Assembly: GCA_940671915.1 (NCBI GenBank)
Contig: CALNVZ010002100.1
Span: forward strand, 13,118,701-13,182,700
Direction: 5' to 3'
Length of the DNA: 64,000 nt
From: Paracentrotus lividus
Taxonomy: Eukaryota > Echinodermata > Echinoidea > Camarodonta > Echinidae
Below, one piece after another: positions 48,001 through 60,500 of the stretch. The notes under the pieces were generated by a model, which saw only the letters and a program-made list of their open reading frames with translations, had not been told where the DNA came from and ran no database searches. Made by a program: the position numbers and the translations under genes. Position 1 is the stretch's first letter; each line of letters opens with the position of its first letter.

Positions 48001-51000
48001 CCCTTTTAGAAACAAACTCTTCATATATGAAAGCATGGTAGCCTTACATAAACATTCTTACCGCCTCATTTATTGAGCATGTGTTTGGTTTTTTGGGACG
48101 GAGAGAAAAAGTTAGAACATATTCCTTTGCAACTTGTTCCACACCTGATTATATTGAGAGCCCCCTAAAGGCAAACCACATCATATACAAAAATCTTCAA
48201 ATCTTATTGGTTAATCAACTATGCACACACTTACCCTTGCTACCTCCTTGACCACTACTCTTGGTTTGGGGTACGGTGCCATGGTGGCAACCGTTGGGGC
48301 AAACTGGACATTCCTGCTCCCTGGCCCTCTCTGAAGTAACTGCTGCTGTTGCTGCTGCTTGGCACGAATCTCCTGCTGCTGCTTCTGTTAGTAGGAATAA
48401 AGAGCACAAGAATTTAAGCATTAATTGCTTTAAAAGAAAGAAAAAAAAGCTTTTGAGGGGACTGAAATTATTTCTAGCTCCTAAGCTGATTCTATTCTAT
48501 TAAATATGTTCATGTACCCTTCACAGAATTACATATGACACTTCATGATGAGTTATTTGAGTTTGAAAGTATACAATCATAGTTACGTAGCCAATTAAAT
48601 AGCAGTTAACCCTTCAACATTTTTTGTTTTCAGGTGATCACTTTGAACTCATTTTCCAAATAAAACATTACAGAAGGTAAAGAAGGTAAAGTTTGTAGGG
48701 GTACGGTGGGGGGGGGGGCATGTTTCACCAAGTCATTCGTGAAGTTACGCATGACTCTACAAAAAAGTGGTGATCAATCCTTGTGCTAAGTTATTAAGAA
48801 TGTGATTAGTATAGCATCCAAAAACACGTTCCAGTCATTTGTAACATTATAAATGTCTTAGTGACCACCCCCTTGCAGTGGCCTAACACACACAAAAAAC
48901 GGTCCATTATTTATATAATAGTTCACCTCTAGAGCAGCCAGCATGTCTCCCAGGTCAAACTCAATAGGCATCTTGGTTCTCTTGCCTTGTTTCTTCATGT
49001 TCTCATGAAGCTGCCTCTGCTCTTCTGTGATCTCAGAATACTCCTACAAATGAATGAGTACAATAGAAACTTGTTATATCAAGATCCTTGGGACTGTGGA
49101 AATTATCTTTATATTTATTTATATCAGGGAATCAAGGAAATTACTTTGTTATATTATACAAATATACAGACTTTGAGCAAGGATGGTTAAATCTATAGAT
49201 CGCAGCTACTAAAATATTTTTATTTCCTGAAGGGCTTTAACCCAGGAGGAATAGGAATATTTGGTAGCTAAGATCGTGTAGATTTAACCATTTTTACGAA
49301 GGAAAGTACCATATATTTGTTTTATATCCATCATCAAACACATTCTTACGAACTGTTTAATCCCAGAGAGATTTGATTTGATTTAACTGTACGTTGACGG
49401 TACCGCCTACAGCGCTCTCAATGATGGATATGAATCTCTTTTTATCAGGGCAAAACATAAAAGAACACAAAGATCTAGGTCCAGCAAAACTGACTTGTTA
49501 TATCAGGAATCTCTGAAGTTCATATCTCGAGTGGTTCTTGATATAATCATGAAAACAAGAAGGCGTAAAAGAGGGACAATGGCCAACTTGAATACCAATG
49601 CCTTCGGTACCACCTTAGAAGGAAGGAATAAAACAAGCCTATAGCAAGATTGTGTCTTGCCCACCTGTGACTTCATAACATGAAGGTTTCCCCCAAGTAC
49701 ATTGTACCAGCAGTTGCCAAGTTATGCATCATAAGAGTAAACTGTGACGGATGGACGACGGATGAACGGACACCATTTGGATACCTAAGTCTTGCCTTTA
49801 CCTCCGGTGGGCGAGACACGAATGGAGCGGATATACATGGAAGTTACAGTGAAAAAAACAAAGACACCAGTGCGTAAATTACAAGTGAATTACCTTAGCT
49901 GCAGCCTGGGTTGCCATGATAGCCTTCTTGCGTCTCTTGCGAGCATTCTTTCCTTCTTTGATAGTGCTCATCACATTGGCTGGACTGAGTAGTTCTTCAG
50001 GCTTGATGACACTACCAGGGTCTCTTCCGCCGCCTTCTTCTTCATCTTCCTCCTCGCTTGAACTCTCATTTGCCTGATCAACAGAAACACACACCATTGC
50101 AGCTGTGTTATTTTCTTTTATTAGGGAATAATTACAATTGACTTATTTAGAAGAGTAATTATTTAGTATTTAGTATTTAGAAATATGTATTATACAGCTT
50201 TTCAAACACAAAGATATTGCATGAACATTGATTGAATACTGCATAAGCAAATTTTCATGATTTTGGACTAGGTGGAGAAATTCGCAAGAGCTTAATTTCA
50301 TGATTTTTGTGATATTTTCTTTAATGTACATAGCCATACATTAAAGAGGATATCTTTGCAAGGAGCAAAAATAAGCACTTATACAGCATATCAAAAATTG
50401 GAAAGGGGCAGACTATTGCAATATTTTTTGTTTTCAAAATATGGAGGATTGACGTGTACCTGATGCACAGGAGGCCTTTGTTGAACAGCAGAACTGTAGC
50501 TGATGGGTCTTCCACCTGCACCCATCCCAAAAGCATTTCTTGTAGGTGCACCCATGGGCAGACCAGGGTATTCTTCTTGATCCTGGATCTGCGGAGGTTT
50601 GGCGTAGGTGGCAGCATTCACCATCTTAGGCTTCTCAACCTCTGCTTCTCCATCCTTCCTACCTTTGGAACGCTTCTGCTTTCGCTTCCTCGGAGTGTCC
50701 TCCGGAGTTGTGGAGGGCTTCTGAGAAGGAGCAGGCACTGGAGACTGCATTCTCCTCGGCTGCTGCTGATGGAGCACAGGAGCTGGACTAACTGCCATGT
50801 TCCTGTAGGTCGGTGGTGGTTGGGTTGGAAATACATTGGGCGGTCTTTGCTGATAGGCCACATTAGCCATCTGGGGAGGAGGCGGAAGGGCTGTTCTTGG
50901 TTTGGTAAGCATGCTCGCATAGCTCATCGGCATTACAGGAGGTCTGAACGAAGGCGTTCCCTGTTGAACAGGTGTAAAGCGCCCTCTCGGTGGAACACCT

Positions 51001-54000
51001 GCAGGTACAAGTACAGGTCCTTGAGGAACTGCAGGTGGCTTCTGAGTAAACATATGCTGTTCTACGTTGCTGACTTCATGATGAGGTGAGCTTCTAGTAT
51101 TCATGGCCACATTACTATACGTAGGTTTGCCAGTCTGAGTAGAGTAGCTGGACACCGAGTTCGAGCCATTTTGTTGGGCGTGAAGTGGGCTGTAGTAGCC
51201 ACTATCGCTATCATGAGGAGTGTTCTCAACCTCAGAATCACTGGAACTAGATGCATCTCTACCGGTTTGGTTGCCCTGCGACTTCTTCCGCGTCTTTGTT
51301 TTCGACCTCGATGCAAGGTTGCTAGTCTTTTCCGACAGAGGTTTGTTTGCTATTGCTTCTGGAAAATCTATTGATGAAAACATGAAAAAACAAGACTGTC
51401 ACAGAAACTATTCAGATAATCTAAATGAGCTCCAAATAATGGAAGGTGCTGTTGCATAATGAGGAAATGTTTGGGACTAGCAAAGTGTAATAGCAATGTG
51501 CTGTATTGACTATTTCAAGATATTATACACTTACTGAAAAATTGAATAAAATTTCAAATGTGATATTTGCTGTAACATTCTAATTTTATCCAATAGATAA
51601 GTAACTGATGTTAATATTCAAAGTGTGGCTTTCCAAATACTAAACCTTTTCGTTAGAGTATTTTTTTTCTTCAAATATGAACAACTGATAAACAAATTGT
51701 AACAATCTACTCATTTATTTCTACTACCACTAGTTAGTTTGACAAAAGAAGAAACAAGATCGATGCATTTTACTCCTTGCCCTGCTTTGCACTCACCTGT
51801 CTGTGCACAAGCTTCAGCAAACACAACAGTCTTGGTTTTAGGTTTGGGGATTTCAGCTGGTGGTGGGATGTAAGCTTGATATGGTTCTCTTCCTCTCATC
51901 CGTTGACCTCCAGGGTACCTGTGGTCTTTGTTTATCGGTCTCTGCCCTCGGACCTATGAAAAAAAAAATACAGACTAGTAAAACAATAGTAACAGTGAAA
52001 TTTGGTTACAGTAGAATGAAACTCATAATACCCAGCATTGTCTAGGTGTCCAATTGGGATTGATGATGAAGGAGGTTGACGATTCTTTCCCGAAACCAAG
52101 CCATAAAATCCTATTTTACAACCAATAGGAGAGTCCAGACGGGTCTACATCTCACTACCAGACATTATACAAAGAAACAAAAATAACATTTAGACATTGG
52201 TTTTTGTGGATACTCGCATGATTTTCATGATTTCTACGGATTATATGTGTGCCAGACTATTATGGCATCCCCCTACATGCTGCCAAGACCGAAGCCAGTA
52301 TTTTTCCAGACCCGAGACGTAATGAATAAGGACAACCCAATATCAAGTGAAGAATTGTACTGTGCTATTAGCAAACAAATAATTACCTCCTAAGGTATCA
52401 TCCGGAATTCAAAGAATTGGTTCTCTGTGAGAATTTATATAAATATCCATGAAGAAAGAGTGAAGCTAATAACATAGTGACTGAACTTAAGAGAGACGAT
52501 AGTAATGATACACGACACTAATCTATACACCTGAGCAAGAAATGAACACCCAACCCATAAACAATCAAAGATGTCCCCCTCTCAGTAGGCGATGATCTAT
52601 GCAAGCAATCTCTAGAGCAACTGAAATGCTACATCAGAGGAGACATGATTAGAATTAAAATTAAGGATGAATGGCCAACAGATCAACTGTCTTAATGGAG
52701 ATAGAATTTGCCATATTAACCCTCAATCACACCCTCTCTCGAGATCAACCACATCGCAAACCTTTCCAGAGCAAGATTGTTTCATATAGGAGAATCTGAG
52801 AGAGTTAGTTTGTGCTCTTAATGCCTCGAAACGGATTACTGGTTATTTCTCCTATCAATGCAGCAACAATGTTGCAAGGCACTAATGGTCAAATGTGGCA
52901 TCAACACTGAAGGACGGCCAGTTTGCGAATGCGGAGAGGAGACCATGAGTCACCTCCTACAATGCCCTCTCCTGCCTTCCCCTTGTTCCCCAGCTGATCT
53001 ACTACCCTTTCGCCTCATAGGATCGCCTGTGTTCAGTATTTATTAGGCAGAGTCTGAATCAATTCTAATTCAACTAAAAAAGAAATCACAAACACAAAAA
53101 AACAAAAATTGAGAGAAAGGACTCGAGAAGAAGACCAACACCATGACATGAAGGAATTGCAAATTGGCTGGCTAAGTGAGTGTCAACTGTAGAAATCAGC
53201 AAGATGTAAATAGAGAGCCACCATGCCCACTCAACAATAGAGACTACTTAAATGATAATACAAGTAACATCTGTTACTGTACAGTAAAACTCATAAAACC
53301 CAGCATTGACCAATTAACAGTGTACCTATTAGAGATGAGCTGATCTGGCTAAGACTTACATTTCCCATAGACCTCAGCCCGAGTACACAAGGGCTCAGTC
53401 CTCAATGGGTTAAGACCAATTTTTTTTTTCACATACATATTTCAAAATCGTTGACTACTTTCATGTACATTATTTCACAATTTTGAAGTGGAAATTTTGT
53501 TTGACTTCACTGTGATCTCTTGCATAAACCATCCAGTTGATTTCTATTCTTCAAGTTCATGTCAGGTTGTAATAGCTTCTGACCACACGAGCATTGAAAG
53601 TAAACGGGTTTTAGGGAAGAATACCAATACAGGGTTTTCTATAGCTCAGTTGGTAGAGCATTGGTCTAGAAAATCCAGAGGTCTCATGTTCAATCCCATT
53701 GGAAGGCATTTCTTTTTGCTCATTTTCCCCAAACACCCAAAAAATAAATAGCTTATACACCCCCCCCCTTCCAGGGAAATCAGGTTAGGGTAGTTTTCAA
53801 GGAAGCTGTTGTTCTAGAACTGTCTGTAGCATTTTCAGGAGCTAATTCCTGACAGGTACCCATTTGCCTAGTACATATAACAAGGTGGTTCGCAAACCAT
53901 GAGTCTCGCCTGATTTCGTTTTCAATAATACACGCAATATGACCTTTTGACCCCAAGATGGCCTTGGATGTAACCTTTGTAGGTATTATGTATGTGACAA

Positions 54001-57000
54001 TACCTAATTAACATTTATTTGAAGTTAAAACAAGATTTATGCAAAAATAAAGAAATCAGGACATGTTTAAGAAAAGTCGACCTTTAAGTTGACCTATTGA
54101 CCCTTACATTTACTTTGATCTCATCATCCTCATTAACACACATGTGGTACTAACCAAGAATCATTTGTACCAAGTATGAACACAATTGATGGAGAAATAA
54201 AAAATGAGAGCAGGTTAAACAAAAACTTGAACATATTTGTAACAGATGGCCTCATATCATTTGACCTTTTGACCCCTAGATGACCTTTGACCCCCATCAT
54301 CCTTATCGACACATATTTGGTATTACCCAAGTATCATTTGTACCAAGTGTGAATACAAATGATGCAGAATTAAAGAAATGAGAGCAAGTTACACAAAAAA
54401 ACTAAAAAAAGTAACAGACCAACAGGAAAAGTGATCACTAGGTCTCTGCCGAACTTCGTTCAGGCGAGACAAAAACATCATCAAAAGATTGGTTAGCGTC
54501 TACTTTTGCTGTTTTAGGTGTATTCTTCAAGTAAGTTCTTATTTATGAATCTTGTATACCATATATAAATCTACTTTGAAACACTATATGCATCCTGATC
54601 AACATACCTTTACGTGGGGTCCTGGGTATGCCCCATACCCATACTGGCCGTAGGGGGGTACAGGGGATTGTGTGCCTGGTAGGGCGGCATCATACCCCCC
54701 TGGGGTAGTAGCCCCATGTGGTGGTGGTGGAGGGAATGGGTAGGGTGATGGGCTCTGTAAATGAGGGGTCATCATAGGCGGCGGGGCAAAGGGAGAGTGT
54801 GATGCTGGTACCCCACCTGGAAGAATTGGTAGAAAAGGAGAGATGCTTTGTGGATTAAATTACTGTAAATACATACATGTACATGTAATCTATTATTCAA
54901 TTGACTAACATTCACGCTCTTTCATGATTATTTTATTGTCCAATTCAACTTGTTGGTGTTGGGGTTAGTCAAAGGTGGTATCTCACCTCCAAGATGTATC
55001 CGAGACAGAAAAATCTCATAAAAAGGAACATTTCAACTGTTCAATTTTCCTGCGACTCATGAGGCGTCGTGGAGACTCAAGAGATGTCTCTATGATGTCT
55101 CCGCAACTCTAGAGTCTAGGAGTTACAAACCATGCCATCAATAATTGAAGGCATTTTTTACTTGAAAAAAAACACAATGATTTTTCCTATAAACTTCACC
55201 ACAATTTAAAGGAAAACAGCTGAATAGTTGATCTGAAAATTCAATACAATCAATGGCAAATTCTGAATTACCTTGGATAATTTTTTAGAATTCTCTAATT
55301 AGTTGTGAATTTCTGAATAGTAATCATAAAAGTTAAGACTTAAAATTCTTTTTCAGTAGACTTCTAAAAAAAAGTACAGATTGAAACATAAATTTGCAGT
55401 ACAATTATTGATTTCATTCACTCACCTGCTGGCATGGACGGTTGAGATGCCATGGGCACCGGTGTGGGTGACTGGGTGTGATGATGGTGGTGGGGTGGAT
55501 GATGGGGTGATGCAGTCCCTGCAGGGTGTGGCTGGTAGTGGCTCCCATGTTGGTAGGCACCCTGCTGTTGTTGATACTGCGGCCCAGTGGGGGCTGTAGG
55601 AGGCGGAGTCTGACGTGGTACCTGGTAAAGCCACATTGGTATAAAAATTAAAGTTTGTTACTAAAAACATTGATAAAATTACTGGTCTCAGGCAGCAACT
55701 AAAACATTTACTATTCAGTGATTTCATTCTAAACCTGATATGTTTTGGGTTGAAATGCTCTATAAAAGTGCAAAACAGAAGAATTAAACATATTGCAGCC
55801 AGAAAATTTCTTTAGTCACTTATACGTTACTAACACTTTATCTAGGTAATATATTTTCTCTTAGGAGCCAGGATTTCAATACTGGAGACTAATCTATTTC
55901 ATTCTATAAATCATTTGACTATGAGGGCACTTGAAAAGCAATAATTTCCAGTGGATGTTTATACTATTATATTTTTCCTGAAACAAATGAAAATACTTTG
56001 AAAGCTTATAATTATTTTTTTCACCTTTTCCATTACAGTAGATTCCATTTAACATAAAAATATTACCAATTGTCACCCCCCCCCCCCAAAAAAAAGAGTA
56101 ATATATATAATTTCTGTTACCGCAGTATTGGATTTGCCCACCTGGTTATATCCAGGGTGCACAGGGAAGTACTCCTGGCTCTGCTGAGGGAGATGGGTTG
56201 CTGGTGCCTGATGACCACCGGTAGGAGGTAAAGGAGAAGGGGGGTACATGGGCGTCGGCTGGGGAGGTTGTTGGTGACCCATAGGGTGCTGAGAGGTCGG
56301 AGGTAGCGATGGATGCTGGACTTGTGGGGGTGGTGGTGGCTGCTGTTGAGGGTGTTGGTTAGGCTGTTGCTGTGAGGAATTTGAATAAGGGATCCAAGTT
56401 TCGGTTGCAGGAGCCGCTCCGGTTGAGCTGTTGGACGATGACAGAAATCATTGTTCTATAATGTACATAAGTTTTAAATTGTAATAGCCCATCGGTTTAC
56501 AAGAATTAATGAATAGTTGTCCAAATTTTGGTTAAAATGATTTACCAAGGTGGCAAACATTAAGATGGATCTAAAGATAGACAGCCATCAAAATACTATG
56601 TGAACTGATGTGAACCCATATAAAATAATCACTATTACATTTTAAGTGACTTGACACCACATGTGATATACCAGGTACCATTGGAGAAAGGTTTAATCCT
56701 AACAACATCTGGAAGCAATACATCCTTAAATCTATTACAGCACATAATATTTTTCTTACCATTTTACATCAACTCTCTAACAACTTTTCTTTCGTTTGAA
56801 GGTCTCATATTCCATCATACATTTGTAAAACAAGGTTTAAAGAATCACAAGCACATTTTGTCAAGGACAAAATTATATTTCTGAGTACTTTTCCTGTAGA
56901 GCTCATGAGTACCTCTTTTTTTGTGTGTGTGTTAGTGTATTTCTTTTCATCTAAGTCATAACTGCTAATTAATCAAGACTTACCTGTCTTGGACAAAGGG

Positions 57001-57480
57001 GTAACATGTCGTGATGTATCTTGGCAGCTCCGTCAGTGGCACTTTCTTTCCGTTCATGGTTGCCACTGCTCCTCCACCGGTGGTTTCGTACTGCATCCCT
57101 CCTCCTCCTTGTGGCCGGGATGGAGCAGGAGGAGGAGGCTTCATCCTCTGCATAGCAGCAGCTTCTGGTACCATCCCCTGCACCTGTGAGGGTGGTGGCT
57201 GAGGTACCACGCCCGGTATCACTGGAGCTTGTTGGTGGTGGTGTTGTTGGTGTGGATGGTGATGAAGAGGTTGTGGCTGCTGTTGGTGGTGGGAGGAGGA
57301 GTTGTAATACATGGCTGTCATGTTTGATGAGGGGTATGAAGGAGATGTCGAACCCGGGACAAAGGCCTCAACCTCGGCAGACAGGCGTGGGGCCTACAGC
57401 GAAAAAGCAAACAAATTCAAAATTAAGTTTCATAAAAAATAAACATGTAAATGTTGGAATATACTGATTAATCAATATTT

Positions 57481-57577
<97 letters not shown>

Positions 57578-60500
57578 TTTTTGTCTGAATTTTACCATTT
57601 TCGAGTTAAAAATACCGGTTATGTTTCAAGATTTATTATTTCGTAGTTTCATGCCAGCGAGGAAATGCTGACATGAAAGACTAATAATAAACAGGGCCAG
57701 TGCACAGCCATCTAACCTTTAAAATTATCATAATTATATATTATCATAATTACATATTATCATAATTATATAATGTGATGTCATAGTCACTGCTGTGAGT
57801 CAAGTCACATTCACATTATTCATCTTTATTTTACTTTTATATTACATTATTATTTTCCCCCCTTTACCCCCCGACTGTGCACTGGCCCTGCCTGACACAT
57901 TCCCGCCACACTCTATCACAGAATACTCCCTGCTTATATACACCAACTAACTCTAAAACATTTTGGTCACAGTTAGTAAAAAGCAGAACACCTACTGGTT
58001 CTTCTACACAGTTCTTTTTTATTTAAAGTTTTTATTTGCATAATCACATACATATTCAGAAGCTTGTGCATAAATTAGAGAAAGGAGGAATGACCTAAAC
58101 CTGCTTTAAGAATAAAATGAATAAAGCAAGGGACAAATCTGGAACAATGTGGAACAACATCAACAATGATGAGCAAGTGCAACAATAGACAAGTTAAAAT
58201 CCTTCTTAAGCTGTCAGGAATTCCACAGCAGCTTTTTAATGACTTGCCTGAGATAATACATTGTATGCAAACAATAGACAAGTCTGGGTATCTCTCTTTT
58301 GTTTTCTCCATGTCCTTATGATGGTATCTCACATCGCGGAGATGTCTCAGATACTTTTTTTTTGCGACAATTTTCAAAACTGTCCCAAATCCGTCTCCGA
58401 AACTCAGGGGAAGTCTCTGAGACGTCTCTGTGACAAGTAGTCCAAAATCTGTCTTGGAAGTGGTTTCAGCGATTCCCGCGACTCATGAGACTTCACGGGG
58501 GCTGATGAGACGTCTCAGAGACGTCTCCATGACAAGTTTCCGAACCGTCTCAAAGCCGTTTCTAAACCATCTCAAAGTAGTTTCAAAGAAGTGAGATACC
58601 ATCATTAGATCTTGTCATACACCGAGTGAGTCAGAAAAAACTAGACACCTAGAAAAATGTCCCCAAAAAAAGAAAAAGAAATATATAAATCCCAAATTAT
58701 TATACATATTCCAAAAGAGTAACTTTTCCTGCATCTTTTGACACAATTTTGTGTGTTATATCTTTACACTTGGATGAACACGGCGCATTGTTTGCAAACA
58801 TGTAAATTTTGGATTGTGCAAAAGTGGGAGTAAAATCAAAACAATAAAAAGCTATAAAAAAGCAACTCCATCCCAATCAAAATAGCATAACTTTTTTATA
58901 AGGAAAATGTCTTGTGCTTAATAACTTGGCAGGGGATTTGTTACACATATTGACTACATTTTGTGTGAAAATGAGATAGATCTGTAGAGTCGGGCATGAG
59001 CGAGCACACGTGGTGGAAGACAAAATAATCACTTTTCAAAAGTACATGTATTAAGAGGCCTTTTTAGGTGTGTCAGTGACAATTTACTCTTTAATGTGTA
59101 CTCATTCGTGGATTACTTGACGAATCAATCTAATTTTTACACAGAATCCAGTCAATAACTGTAACAACACCCTTGCCAAGTTATTTGGCTCAAAACATTT
59201 TCCTTAAAAAGTTATGCTATTTTATTCAGGATGGAGTTGCTTTTTTGTCTACTTTTGTCGTTTCAATCTTATCCCCACTATTGCACAATTCAAAATTGAC
59301 ATGTTCGCAAACAATGCATCGCAGTCATCCAAGCGTGAAGATATAACACACAAAATTGGTACCAAAAGATGCGGAAGAGTTACTCTTTCAGAATATGTAT
59401 AATAATTTGGGGTTCATTTAAATCGGTTTTCTTTTTATCAACATATTTCTAGGTGTCTAGATTTTTTTTACTCACTCAGTATAGGTTCCCCTATTTCAAA
59501 AGAGTGAAAGTGCTCAGACCATCATTTTGTTTCCTCTACAGTTCCACCATTGTTGGATATTGATACCCTACTTTGGCTAGAATTTATGAACGCTGTACAA
59601 TTTAGGCCTGGCCTAACATTCTTCACGTTTTTTTTTTTCAATACAGTTCAACAGAGGACAATCTTTGTCCATGGTTTATTTAAATTTAAAACCATGGGCG
59701 AATATTCACACTGTAAATCAATGTGGATAATGTTAGCCTGGGCTAAAGTTGTACTGCGTTAATGAATTTAGGCCTACACAATATATTAGATCCCCTGTTA
59801 CCTCATGATGATTAAGCTTGGTTAAAATCCAGCCAATGATTGTTTTTCTTGAAGTAAAAATATAATTTCTCCCAGAAAAACGAGAACCCAAAACGTAAGT
59901 GTCATAGTCTAGTCTAGTGGTCATATCATTTGACTGGGGATGCAAAGGTCGTAAGTTTGATTCCCGCCATCGGCACTTATGTTGACTCCACCCAGGTGCA
60001 AATGGGTACCCGGGAGGATGACTGACTCCATACCATACAGTCGCCGGTGTTGGCAGACACAAAGCATGGAATAGAATCCAATGAACGGGGTAAAAATATA
60101 TTGTAAAGCACTTTGGGCCGCTACAGGAAAAGCCCTTGATAATTATTTTTATTATTCATTTTTCTCAGTGAAAGCAGGCAAATAATGAAATATTAAGTGC
60201 ATTTTTTCTTCTTCCTTTTTCACACCTTATACAATATGAAAGAGTCACTTAATACATGTATACACGCAGATGAGCAAAATGAGTTTTGAATTTAATTGTC
60301 AAAATCAGATTGTACTAGAAAGAGCAATAGGAGCACGGCATTGAATGCCTGCAGGAAGTGAACAACTCATGCTTGGTAAATGAAACTGAACAAAAAAGAT
60401 GCTAATAAAGGTACAACATAGTACTTAGCATCGTTCCAAATCCAGCCCATTCGTTCTGCACAATCACATTTTTTTCAATTTAATTTCAAACATTTCTTGT

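Noticed and set aside
50454..51089. 211-aa plus-strand open frame
   Set aside because: Antisense shadow of the large SECISBP2L exon; composition and conservation support only the minus strand.
53634..53706. A functional tRNA gene
   Set aside because: The A-box is exact, but the anticodon and acceptor stems do not pair, and a repeat-like body follows.
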